From an uncultured Solirubrobacter sp. (GTDB taxonomy: Bacteria; Actinomycetota; Thermoleophilia; Solirubrobacterales; Solirubrobacteraceae): a DNA stretch of 17,095 nt. The position numbers and the translations under genes were made by a program. The stretch spans positions 1-17,095 of the forward strand of contig CALMNS010000258.1 in NCBI GenBank assembly GCA_937871635.1. The letters run 5' to 3'. This document shows, piece after piece, positions 1 through 7,636 of the stretch (within the stretch, counting starts at the first letter, position 1; each line of letters starts with the position of its first letter). The notes under the pieces were generated by a model, which was not told where the DNA came from, searched no databases, and worked only from the letters and a program-made list of their open reading frames with translations.

Positions 1-1
1 C

Positions 2-787
2 CTCATCTCCGCCGGCGCGAAGGGGATCCTAATCACGCCGAACGACTCCAAGGCTATCGTCCCGTCTCGCGACAAGGCGCGCCAGGCCGGCATCTTCGTC
101 GCCGCGCTCGACACCCAGCTCGAGCCCCCCGACGCGGCGGACACGACCTTCGCCACGGACAACTTCGCGGCCGGGCTGGCGATCGGCCAGTGGGCGAAGG
201 CGAAGTTCGAGAAGGACGGCAAGCAGGCGAAGATCGCCATGCTCGACCTCAACCCGGACGGCGTCTCGGTCGACGTCCAGCGCGACCAGGGCTTCCTGCA
301 GGGCTTCGGGATCCCACTCGGCGACAAGAACCGGATCGGCGACGAGAAGGACCCGCGCATCGTCGGCCACGACGTGACCGACGGCGCCGAGGAGGGCGGG
401 CGCACCGCGATGGAGAACCTGCTGCAGAAGGACGCCGGGATCAACCTCGTCTACACCATCAACGAGCCGGCCGCGGCCGGCGCGTACGAGGCGCTCAAGT
501 CCGCCGGCAAGGACAAGGACGTGACCATCGTGTCCGTCGACGGCGGCTGCCCGGGGGTCGCGAACGTCAAGTCCGGCATCATCGGCGCCACCTCGCAGCA
601 GTACCCGCTCAAGATGGCGGCGATGGGCGTCGCGGCGGTCAAGAAGTTCGCCGACACGGGCGACAAGCCCGCGCCGACGGGCGGCAAGGACTTCGTCGAC
701 ACGGGCGTGAACCTGATCACCGACGAGCCGCAGGACGGCGTGAAGTCCCAGGACACGGCCTTCGGCCTCAAGAACTGCTGGGGCTAG
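2..787 (+). CDS. frcB: Sugar ABC transporter substrate-binding protein FrcB (5' end truncated by window)
   Basis: The frame is open from base 2 to the TAG at 785-787, so only the C-terminal 261 residues are seen; the signal peptide and start lie outside the window. It is a periplasmic-binding-protein-like (type 1) sugar receptor that would capture a sugar outside the membrane and deliver it to the permease encoded next. The visible hinge and ligand-binding stretches (ALDT near residue 38, DNF near 55, TINEPAAAGAYEALKS, VSVDGGCPG, GATSQQYP, and a terminal NCWG) match what I know of Rhizobium FrcB, the fructose receptor. The gap to the permease gene is 4 bases, so the three genes form one operon. 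Frc systems accept fructose, mannose and ribose; the exact sugar cannot be read from this fragment. Family assignment is strong, the sugar is inferred. Confidence 0.93.
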   Translation, partial: LISAGAKGILITPNDSKAIVPSRDKARQAGIFVAALDTQLEPPDAADTTFATDNFAAGLAIGQWAKAKFEKDGKQAKIAMLDLNPDGVSVDVQRDQGFLQGFGIPLGDKNRIGDEKDPRIVGHDVTDGAEEGGRTAMENLLQKDAGINLVYTINEPAAAGAYEALKSAGKDKDVTIVSVDGGCPGVANVKSGIIGATSQQYPLKMAAMGVAAVKKFADTGDKPAPTGGKDFVDTGVNLITDEPQDGVKSQDTAFGLKNCWG

Positions 788-791
788 GGCC

Positions 792-1843
792 ATGGCCGAG
801 CTGACGCCCGCGCCCGCGGGCGGCGGATCCGCCGCCGCGGGGACCACCACGGTCGACGCCCCAGGCCGGTCCGCCGGCCTGGGGGCGCGGATCCACAACA
901 CCCTGCACGACAAGGCGACGCTCGGGCCGGCGATCGTCCTGCTGATCGCCCTGGTCGGCTTCAGCGTCTTCACCGACCGCTTCCTCGCCGCGAACAACCT
1001 CTCGCTCGTGCTCCAGCAGGTGATGGTGGTCGGCACCCTGGGCATCGCCCAGACGCTGATCATCCTCACCGCGGGCATCGACCTGTCGGTCGGGGCGATC
1101 ATGGTCCTGTCCTCGATCGTGATGGCCAAGCTCTCGGCCGACTCGGGCGTGCCCGGGGTGCTGGCCCTGCTGATCGGCTTCGGCGTGGGGACGCTCTGCG
1201 GCCTGATCAACGGGATCCTCGTCTCGCGCGTCCGGCTCCCGCCGTTCATCGTCACGCTCGGGACGCTGAACATCTTCATCGCGCTCAACCTCTACTACTC
1301 GCAGTCGGAGACGATCCGCGGCACGGACATGTCCGACGTGCTGCTCTACACGGGCAACACGTTCGCGATCGGCGACACCCGCGTCGCCTACGGCGTCCTG
1401 CTCATGCTCGGCCTGTTCGCGCTCGTGGCCTACGCGCTGCGGGCGACGGCGTGGGGCCGCCACGTCTACGCCACGGGCGACGACCGCGAGGCCGCGCGCC
1501 TCGCCGGGGTGCAGACCACCCGGGTGCTCCTCTCCGTCTACACGGTGGCGGGGCTGCTCTGCGCGGTGGCGGGGTGGATCCTCATCGGGCGGATCGCCTC
1601 GGCGTCGCCGCAGGCGGGCGGCTCGGCCAACCTCGACTCGATCACCGCCGTGGTGATCGGCGGGACCTCGCTGTTCGGGGGTCGGGGGCTGGTCATCGGG
1701 ACGCTGTTCGGCGCGCTGATCGTCGGCGTGCTGCGCAACGGCCTGGCGCTCGCGGGCGTCGACGTGCTGTGGCAGGACTTCGCGGTGGGCTTCCTCGTGC
1801 TGACCGCCGTGGCCATCGACCAGTGGATCCGGAAGGTGAAGAC

Positions 1844-1847
<4 letters not shown>
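792..1847 (+). CDS. frcC: Sugar ABC transporter permease FrcC
   Basis: A 351-residue integral membrane permease of the BPD_transp_2 (RbsC/XylH/FrcC) family. It has an Ala/Gly/Pro-rich cytoplasmic N-terminus of about 45 residues followed by 8-10 hydrophobic segments. Family signatures are visible: LTAGIDLSVGAIM in the first third, LPPFIVTLGT in the middle, the cytoplasmic coupling loop YATGDDREAARLAGV (the ATPase-contact loop), and VIGGTSLFGGRG near the C-terminus. The ATG at 792 lies 4 bases after the frcB stop, and the stop TGA overlaps the ATG of the ATPase gene (ATGA at 1844-1847), implying translational coupling. It probably works as a homodimer with FrcA. No anomaly is seen; the N-terminal tail is longer than in RbsC but is normal for high-GC actinobacterial members. 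Confidence 0.94.
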
Positions 1848-2632
<785 letters not shown>

Positions 2633-2646
2633 GGCAGGCCCGCGGT

Positions 2647-2691
2647 GGCCGACCTCCCGGCCGCGCCGCGAGGGCGCGGCCGAGGTCGGCC
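2647..2691. terminator. Bidirectional hairpin between convergent frcA and MFS gene
   Basis: An inverted repeat fills the 59-base gap between two converging stop codons. The outer arms are GGCCGACCT and AGGTCGGCC (9 bp), then a small asymmetric internal loop (CCC against G), then inner arms GGCCGCGCC and GGCGCGGCC (9 bp), with a short GCGAG loop. No run of T follows on either strand, as is common in very GC-rich genomes. Its position directly after both stops supports a shared terminator; termination efficiency is inferred. Confidence 0.75.
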
Positions 2692-3879
2692 TCACCGCGA
2701 GTACGACGTCGCCTCCGCGGTTCGGAGCGCGCCGCTCGCTCGAGTCCGCGCTCGACGCACGAGCGTGAGCCCCACGGCCGCGAGCGCGAGGGTGACCGGC
2801 ACGACCCCGAGCGCGGCCTTCAGCGACGTCGCGTCCGCCAGGGTCCCGACCGTGAGCGGCGCGAGCAGCACCGCGAGCGACGTCATCGCCACCGCCCGTC
2901 CGCTCGCGAGCGCCGCCCGCCCCGGCGCGAGCGCCACCGTCACGGACATCCCCATCGGGAACAGGTTGCCGAGCCCGATCCCGAGCAGCGACAGACCGAC
3001 CAGCGCCTGGGCCGGCCCCGTCGACGGCCACAGGATCGTGAACCCCGCGGCGCTCACGACCAGCGCGAACCCGATCAGGCGCGCCGGGTCGTGCCGGCGG
3101 GCCAGCCGGCTGCCGAGGATGCGGCCGGCCACCACGCCACCGAAGTAGCCGGCCATGAGCGTCACCGCGGCGTCCGTCGACACGCCGGCGGCGTCCTCGA
3201 CGAAGGTCGCGCCCCACGCGGTGACGCACCACTCGGCCGCCGTCGTACAGACCAGCATCACGGCCGCGATCCAGAACACCGCGGGGAGGCGGCCCTGCCC
3301 CCCGCGCGACGACGGCGGCGGCGGCGCATCGATCGCCAGCCGGCGGTTGCTCCACCAGGCGAGCGCCGGGACCACGAGCGAGGCCAGCAGCGCGACCCGC
3401 CACCCCACGTGCAGCGCCGCCGTCAGCGACAGCGCGCCGATCAGCGTGACGTAGGCGACGCTGGCCGCCACGTTGGCCTCGGCCAGCGCGACCGCGCGCC
3501 GCTCGCCGTGGCGGTCGGCGAGCGCCGCCTGGATCGTCGCGAGCAGCAGTCCTCCGCCGACGCCCATGACCAGCACCGAGCCGAGGGTCGCCCCGAGGAT
3601 GCCCGCCGCCGTCAACCCGATCGCCCCCGCGCCCATGAGCGCGGTCGCCGACCAGAGCAGGGCGCGCCGCCCGAGGCCGCGCTCGAGCCGCGCGGACATC
3701 AGGCCCGCGACCATGCTCCCGGCCGCGAACGCCGCGACGTGCAGCCCGCCGGTCGAGTAGCTCAGCTCGAGCTCGTCACGCAGGTACCCGATGATCAGCC
3801 CCGGCGCCGCCTGCAGGTAGGCGAACCAGGCGAGCAGCGCGTACGCGGTCCAGGTGAGCCGATCGCGACGGAAGTCCAT
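2692..3879 (-). CDS. MFS transporter, 12 TM segments
   Basis: A major facilitator superfamily transporter of 395 residues, with about 12 hydrophobic segments and a cytoplasmic linker near the middle (after WWSNRRLAID, rich in Pro/Ser/Gly/Arg). The N-terminal half carries YLRDELELSY after TM1 and an Arg-rich loop between TM2 and TM3 (ARLERGLGRR), the usual MFS motif A position. A second Arg-rich loop (GSRLARRHDPARL) occupies the equivalent place in the C-terminal half. I chose the ATG at 3879 because MDFRRDRLTW resembles the N-terminus of related transporters; a GTG at 3906 in the same frame would add nine residues and neither has a convincing ribosome-binding site. The substrate is unknown. 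It converges on the frc operon, so it is not part of it. Similar small MFS proteins are often annotated as drug or metabolite exporters, but nothing here proves direction. Confidence 0.88.
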   Translation of the reverse strand: MDFRRDRLTWTAYALLAWFAYLQAAPGLIIGYLRDELELSYSTGGLHVAAFAAGSMVAGLMSARLERGLGRRALLWSATALMGAGAIGLTAAGILGATLGSVLVMGVGGGLLLATIQAALADRHGERRAVALAEANVAASVAYVTLIGALSLTAALHVGWRVALLASLVVPALAWWSNRRLAIDAPPPPSSRGGQGRLPAVFWIAAVMLVCTTAAEWCVTAWGATFVEDAAGVSTDAAVTLMAGYFGGVVAGRILGSRLARRHDPARLIGFALVVSAAGFTILWPSTGPAQALVGLSLLGIGLGNLFPMGMSVTVALAPGRAALASGRAVAMTSLAVLLAPLTVGTLADATSLKAALGVVPVTLALAAVGLTLVRRARTRASGALRTAEATSYSR

Positions 3880-3982
3880 CTCTAGACGACGGCGTCCCCA
3901 GGCCACGCGCGGTGGCGCGGCGCATCGGTTCGCACGTCAGTCAGCATGGCATGGCGCCTCCTGTGGTTCATCGTTGGCTCAG

Positions 3983-4090
3983 AAGCTCACCCCTGCCCCG
4001 CGCGAGCGAATCCTCGAAGCGGCCCGCGGTCTCGGCTACCCCGGGCCCAACCCGGCGCGCGCAGACTTGCGGCGAGGTCGCGCCTCCGGC
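3983..4090 (+). pseudogene. Decayed fragment of a LacI-family regulator (DNA-binding domain end)
   Basis: Read in the frame starting at 3983, about 36 residues match the end of the LacI-type helix-turn-helix and the hinge: KLTP followed by RERILEAA, LGY, GPNPAR, then LRRGRASG. In LacI/GalR proteins this segment follows the recognition helix (VSRVLNG), and the sequence upstream only hints at it in another frame (roughly FIVGS near 3966-3980), as if a small deletion had shifted the frame. Nothing resembling the sugar-binding domain follows; the frame closes at 4153. The piece is therefore a relic, not a gene. It may once have controlled the nearby sugar importer, but that is speculation. Confidence 0.6.
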
Positions 4091-4174
4091 GGCGATCACT
4101 TCAGGCTCGCAAACCTGCTGCGCTCCAGCGCTCAGCAGCCCGATGCCACCTGACCGGTAGCGTGGCGGGAGACC

Positions 4175-4552
4175 ATGAGGAACCCCTTCTCAAGAGCTCG
4201 GGAGGCGTCCGGCCCCGGTCCTGATTACGCGCACGTCAGCTCGCCTGAGGAAGCCGAGCGGCTGGTCGCCAGTGGGGAGCTCGCCCGGCTGCATCTGCTG
4301 CCGACGGAGTGGGGCGGGACGGACGACCCTGGCAACGTGGTCTACGTCCCGCCGTTCGTCGTCGACCTGAAGCAGCGGACGGACACGCTCACGATCGGGC
4401 CGTTGGTGGAGCAGGGAACGGTGACGGCCTACGACGTCACCCCGCACTACGACGGTGCGAGCCACGTGCCCTCGTCGATCGAGATCCACGCCTCTGACCC
4501 CGGTGAGCTTCGCGTCTCCCTGCGAATCTGGGGATCGGCGCTCGAAGGCTGA
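4175..4552 (+). CDS. Hypothetical protein, 125 aa
   Basis: A 125-residue soluble protein with no signal peptide and no membrane segment. The ATG at 4175 has a GGGAG motif at 4167-4171, close to the start but usable. The frame is intact with GC-rich third positions. The core LHLLPTEWGGTDDPGNVVYVPP followed by an acidic, beta-rich C-terminal half recalls small actinobacterial hypothetical proteins in which an LP-x-GG-DPGN-VYVPP stretch is conserved; some of those sit near toxin/immunity loci, but no toxin gene is seen here. It stands alone between a regulator relic and the GntR promoter and has no obvious link to either neighbour. I do not recognise a function. The gene is probably real given its start signal and composition. 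Confidence 0.6.
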   Translation: MRNPFSRAREASGPGPDYAHVSSPEEAERLVASGELARLHLLPTEWGGTDDPGNVVYVPPFVVDLKQRTDTLTIGPLVEQGTVTAYDVTPHYDGASHVPSSIEIHASDPGELRVSLRIWGSALEG

Positions 4553-4734
4553 CCGGAGCCCCACCGTACTCGCCGCAGTCGACGCGGACGCGGTCGAGCC
4601 GGCTGACCCACCCGGGGTCGGCGTGGGCGGGTTTTCCGCGCTGAGGCGCGGCACAGCGTGGGTCGTGAGGACAGCGCCTTCAGGAGCTGAATACGGCATT
4701 CCGGCGGTGGGCTGCATACAGGCAGAGGAACGCC

Positions 4735-4753
4735 CAGGCGCCTCTTTCGCCTG
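4735..4753. repeat. Small inverted repeat upstream of the GntR promoter
   Basis: Arms CAGGCG (4735-4740) and CGCCTG (4748-4753) flank a 7-base T-rich loop. It lies about 180 bases after the hypothetical gene and just before the proposed GntR promoter. It could act as a weak terminator shielding the catabolic cluster or as part of an operator. The short stem makes either role uncertain. The remainder of the 4553-4768 stretch shows no gene or RNA that I can recognise. Confidence 0.25.
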
Positions 4754-4768
4754 AGTTGGGACTGTTCT

Positions 4769-4797
4769 TTGCCGGTCGACCGAGATCTGTGTACAGT
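4769..4797 (+). promoter_or_regulatory. Candidate sigma-70-type promoter for the catabolic cluster
   Basis: TTGCCG (4769-4774) and TACAGT (4792-4797) are separated by exactly 17 bases and each matches the -35/-10 consensus at four of six positions. Transcription would begin near 4804, about 28 bases before the proposed TTG start of the GntR gene. It is the only plausible promoter seen upstream of the cluster. Promoter prediction in such GC-rich DNA is weak evidence by itself; the overlap with the inverted repeat at 4788-4816 strengthens it. Confidence 0.45.
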
Positions 4798-4816
4798 TGC
4801 GCTCTGGCTGTACGCA
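4788..4816. promoter_or_regulatory. Candidate GntR operator (inverted repeat)
   Basis: The arms TGTGTACAG (4788-4796) and CTGTACGCA (4808-4816) form an inverted repeat matching at 8 of 9 positions, with a perfect GTACAG/CTGTAC core. The 11-base spacer places arm centres 20 bases apart, two turns of the helix, suited to a dimer with two contacts. It covers the proposed -10 element and start site, and ends 15 bases before the TTG start of the GntR regulator. Binding here would block transcription, so autorepression relieved by a pathway compound is the simple model. Binding by this particular regulator is inferred. Confidence 0.5.
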
Positions 4817-4831
4817 GGATCGGGGAGAACA

Positions 4832-5581
4832 TTGACCGCATTACGACAACTAGCCGTGTCTCCGCCGCCGAATGGCACTGGTGCTGAGGCGCTGCACCGG
4901 CGGCTTCGCGAAGCCATCCTGCACGGCGAGCTCGCGGCTGGGGCGGTGATGTCCCAGGTGCAACTCGCACAGGAGCTCGGAGTGAGTCGCACACCACTGC
5001 GGGAAGCGCTGCGGATGCTGCAGCGCGAGGGCTTGATCACGGCAGAAGCGAATCGTCAGGTCCGCGTCGCACCGTTCACCCTCGAAGAGCTCGAGGAGAT
5101 CTACGCCCTGCGCATCACCAACGAATCGCTCGGCATCCGCCTGACGGTCCCCAAGATGACCCGTGAGGACGATGCGTTCCTCACCGAGAGCCTCTCCAAG
5201 ATGGAGCGGTATGCGACCGCGCGCAGCATCGACGAATGGGAGCACCGCCACCGGGCGTTTCATCGTCGACTGGTCCGCGGCGCAGGTGCACGTCCACTGC
5301 GTCTGCTCGGAGAGCTCGCCGACCACGCAGAGCGGTACAGGCGCCTCTACGTCACGGAAGATCCGCGGGCTTGGACGGCCGGTGCTCAGGAACACCAGGC
5401 GATCGTCGAGGCGTGCTTGGCACGCGACAGCGCAGGTGCCGCCGAGCGACTGGCGCGACACTTCGCACATACGGCGCTCAGTGTCCTGATGCGCCTTGCG
5501 CCCGAACACGAGCCGGCAGTCGTGCGCGCGGCGCTCCGTTCGATCATCGACGGTGAACCGCAGGGAGGCGCGCACTTATGA
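4832..5581 (+). CDS. GntR/FadR-type transcriptional regulator (FCD domain)
   Basis: A 249-residue regulator with a GntR winged helix (about residues 15-80) and an all-helical FCD effector domain (about 85-225). The DNA-recognition region is intact: LAQELGVSRTPLREALRMLQREGLI at 45-69. In the FCD domain, the metal/effector ligands would be H140, H144, H188 and H210; the first position is often Asp in the family and is His here. I chose the TTG at 4832 because GGGGAG at 4822-4827 precedes it and the protein then begins just before the winged helix; an upstream TTG at 4769 would sit inside the promoter. The stop overlaps the ATG of the RibB-like gene (ATGA at 5578-5581). As the first gene, behind a palindrome, it most likely represses the cluster until a substrate or intermediate binds. 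Confidence 0.92.
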   Translation: MTALRQLAVSPPPNGTGAEALHRRLREAILHGELAAGAVMSQVQLAQELGVSRTPLREALRMLQREGLITAEANRQVRVAPFTLEELEEIYALRITNESLGIRLTVPKMTREDDAFLTESLSKMERYATARSIDEWEHRHRAFHRRLVRGAGARPLRLLGELADHAERYRRLYVTEDPRAWTAGAQEHQAIVEACLARDSAGAAERLARHFAHTALSVLMRLAPEHEPAVVRAALRSIIDGEPQGGAHL

Positions 5582-6255
5582 CCGTGCAACCGATGGCCTC
5601 GCTCGCGCCGGAGGGTGCCCGCGTGATCACGATGAACCCTCGCACGGCCGTCGGCGACGCCTTGGAGCAGCTCCGCGCAGGCGGGCTGGTCATTCTCCAC
5701 GACACCCACCGAAACGAGGGCGATCTGATCGCGTCGGCGCGCCTCATCGACGCGGCAACGGTTACGACGATGACGCGCAGCGGGCGCGGGCTGGTCTCGG
5801 TTGCGCTCACCGAACGGCGGGCGCGCCAGCTCGGTCTGCGTGCACTGCCTCAGCGGCGGGCGGGCGGCCGCGCGCTCTGCGAGCGCACCCCGGCGTTCGT
5901 GTCCCTCGAGGCCCGGGTCGGCGTCAGCACCGGCATCTCCGCAGCTGATCGCGCCCAGACGATCGCGACCACCGCAACCGGCTCGGCCGCGGATCTTGTG
6001 AGCCCTGGCCACATCTTTCCCCTCGTCGCCTCGGCGGGAGGTCTGCTCGAGCGCTACGGGCGTCTCGAGGCCGCGACTGACGCCGTGCGCCTCGCCGGGC
6101 TCGAACCGGTCGCGGCGATCTGCGACGTGCTCGATGACGACGGCAAGCTTGCCCTCGGCGAGCACCTGACCGCCCTCGCCAGCGAGCTCGGGGTCCCGCT
6201 CGTGACCATCGGCGAGCTCGTCGAGGCGCGCTTCGATGATGCGTGGGCGGCCTGA
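5578..6255 (+). CDS. RibB-like (DHBP synthase family) protein with altered catalytic residues
   Basis: A 225-residue homologue of 3,4-dihydroxy-2-butanone-4-phosphate synthase. Family marks: RNEGD at residues 45-49, SGRGLV at 68-73, TGISAADR at 118-125, PGHIFPL at 143-149, AGG at 153-155, and LAG in the last third. Compared with my memory of E. coli RibB, the DRENEGD loop is one residue shorter, so Glu38 is missing (Arg45 lies just before NEGD), and the GGHTEA motif reads YGRLEA, so His153 is Arg162. These two are the Mg2+ ligands in the classical enzyme; the RPGH histidine is kept (H145) but its Arg is Ser142. A normal riboflavin role is therefore doubtful. No GTP cyclohydrolase II domain follows and no other riboflavin gene is nearby. 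It sits coupled between the regulator and a mini-gene in a flavoenzyme cluster. It may be a repurposed lyase/hydrolase or a flavin-pathway helper. Confidence 0.82.
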   Translation: MTVQPMASLAPEGARVITMNPRTAVGDALEQLRAGGLVILHDTHRNEGDLIASARLIDAATVTTMTRSGRGLVSVALTERRARQLGLRALPQRRAGGRALCERTPAFVSLEARVGVSTGISAADRAQTIATTATGSAADLVSPGHIFPLVASAGGLLERYGRLEAATDAVRLAGLEPVAAICDVLDDDGKLALGEHLTALASELGVPLVTIGELVEARFDDAWAA

Positions 6256-6428
6256 TGCTCCACACCGTCGCCTCCGAGTTCCGCTTCCGCGACGCGGACC
6301 GCCTGAACGCCTTCGCCGCGCACGACGACCTCATCGAACGCCACGTCCACCCCCACGCCGACACGGCCATGTTCGTCGGCTCCGGCGACGACGCCACGCC
6401 TGCACATCCCGCCACAAGGAGCTCGTGA
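6255..6428 (+). CDS. 57-aa mini-gene coupled on both sides
   Basis: The ATG at 6255 shares its A with the stop of the RibB-like gene (TGATG at 6253-6257), and its own stop shares an A with the ATG of the monooxygenase gene (TGATG at 6426-6430). The product has 57 residues with six histidines, including HVHPH at 30-34, and acidic/Arg-rich flanks (FRFRDADR, HDDLIER), with no signal peptide or membrane segment. I do not recognise the family. The precise joining to both neighbours argues for translation by coupling. It has no clear ribosome-binding site of its own, which fits coupling. It could be a small accessory or metal-binding protein, or the remnant of a longer gene whose middle was lost. 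Confidence 0.5.
   Translation: MLHTVASEFRFRDADRLNAFAAHDDLIERHVHPHADTAMFVGSGDDATPAHPATRSS
6416..6421 (+). promoter_or_regulatory. Strong ribosome-binding site for the class D monooxygenase
   Basis: AAGGAG lies 6 bases before the ATG at 6428 and inside the end of the 57-aa gene. It is the best Shine-Dalgarno match in the cluster, suggesting the oxygenase is made in excess of its upstream partners. It also fixes the start of the oxygenase at 6428. Confidence 0.8.
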
Positions 6429-7633
6429 TGAACGCCGCATCCGTCTTGACCGAAGTCCCGACCCTGGAAGCGCTTCTGGGGCGCATCGACGAGACGCGCC
6501 CGGTCCTCGAGCGCAACGTCAACCAGACCGAGGCCGATCGCCGCGTCGCCCAGGAGAACATCGACGCGCTGATCCGTGCCGGCGCGTTCAAGACCATGAC
6601 CCCGCGCCGCTTCGGTGGCTACGAGATGACGATCCGCGAGAAGATGGCGGTCACCGCCGCCGTCGCCGAGTCCTGTGGCTCCACCGCATGGGTCGTCGCG
6701 CTGAGCAACGTGTGCAGCTGGCTGGCGAGCCTGCTGCCCGACCAAGCCCAAGAGGAGATCTTCGGCGCAGATCCCGACGCAAAGATCGCCGGCGTCCTCG
6801 CTCCCTCACCTGACGTGCGCAAGGTGCCGGGGGGCTACGAGGTCAGCGGCACGTGGCCATGGGCCACGGGGAGCCTGCACGCCGACTGGGCGCTCGTCGG
6901 CATGGTGATCCCCGACGACGACGGCAACGTGGTCGATCAGGCGCTCGGCTTCGTCCCGATGAGCGAGGTCACGATCGAGGACACCTGGTTCGTCGCCGGG
7001 ATGAAGGGCACCGGCACCAACACGCTCGTCGCCGACAAGGTCTTCGTCCCCGACCACCGGCAGTACCCGGTGTCGCGCGCGCTCGACAACGAGTACGCGA
7101 CCGAGCACGCGGATGAGTCGCTGTACCGCTCGTCGTTCGCCCCCGTCCTCACGGTCATCCTGGGCGCCGCGCAACTCGGCCTCGGTCGCGCGGCACGTGA
7201 CTTCGTCATGGAGAAGGCGCCGAAGCGTGGCATCGCCTACACGAGGTTCGAGCGACAGGTCGACTCAACGGCGTTCCAGATGCAGGTCTCGCGTGCGGCC
7301 ACGCTGATCGACCTGGCGCACCTGCTCCTGTACCGCGCCGCGGATGACATCGACGAGGCCGCCGCCGCGGCCGAGAAGCTGCCCTACGTCGTGCGGGCGC
7401 GCGTGCATGCCGACACGTCGGAGTCCGTCCGCCTGGTGCGGGAGGCGATCGACCTGCTGCTCACCGCCCACGGCGCCTCGAGCTTCGCGGACGTCAGTCC
7501 GCTGCAGCGGATCTGGCGCGACTCGAGCACGGCCGGCCGCCACGCGGCGGTCGAGCCCCTCGTCGGCCAGGAGGTCTACGGCAAGGCGCTGCTCGGCATC
7601 CCCTACGAAGAGAACATCACCCCGCTGATCTGA
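6428..7633 (+). CDS. Class D flavin-dependent monooxygenase (acyl-CoA dehydrogenase fold, HsaA/HpaB-like)
   Basis: A 401-residue oxygenase of a two-component system that takes reduced flavin from a separate reductase and hydroxylates an aromatic compound. It has the acyl-CoA dehydrogenase fold: helical N-terminus (1-115), beta domain (120-235) and helical C-terminus. Seen motifs typical of this group rather than of true dehydrogenases: ESCGSTAWVV at 81-90, GGYEVSGTWPWATGSLHADW at 135-154, GMKGTGTNT at 191-199 and IWRD-x-GRHAAVEP around 362-377. H372 is a candidate for the histidine that family members use near the flavin C4a position. No CoA-site features were noted. The reductase gene follows after 3 bases, which strongly supports the pairing. 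Related enzymes act on p-hydroxyphenylacetate, 3-HSA (a steroid phenol), nitrophenols, indole or dibenzothiophene; the substrate cannot be chosen from sequence alone. Confidence 0.87.
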   Translation: MNAASVLTEVPTLEALLGRIDETRPVLERNVNQTEADRRVAQENIDALIRAGAFKTMTPRRFGGYEMTIREKMAVTAAVAESCGSTAWVVALSNVCSWLASLLPDQAQEEIFGADPDAKIAGVLAPSPDVRKVPGGYEVSGTWPWATGSLHADWALVGMVIPDDDGNVVDQALGFVPMSEVTIEDTWFVAGMKGTGTNTLVADKVFVPDHRQYPVSRALDNEYATEHADESLYRSSFAPVLTVILGAAQLGLGRAARDFVMEKAPKRGIAYTRFERQVDSTAFQMQVSRAATLIDLAHLLLYRAADDIDEAAAAAEKLPYVVRARVHADTSESVRLVREAIDLLLTAHGASSFADVSPLQRIWRDSSTAGRHAAVEPLVGQEVYGKALLGIPYEENITPLI

Positions 7634-7636
7634 GCC

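Noticed and set aside
4553..4768. Possible end of an insertion sequence (a minus-strand translation around 4690-4750 looked vaguely transposase-like)
   Set aside because: No DDE motif, terminal repeat pair or target duplication could be found; the similarity is only an impression.
5578..6255. A riboflavin biosynthesis operon with an FMN riboswitch
   Set aside because: No other rib gene and no riboswitch-like leader is present; the gene is coupled directly to the GntR stop and its catalytic residues are altered.
6428..7633. Acyl-CoA dehydrogenase of fatty-acid oxidation
   Set aside because: The WPWATG/HADW and GMKGTGTNT motifs and the adjacent flavin reductase indicate a class D monooxygenase; no beta-oxidation genes are nearby.
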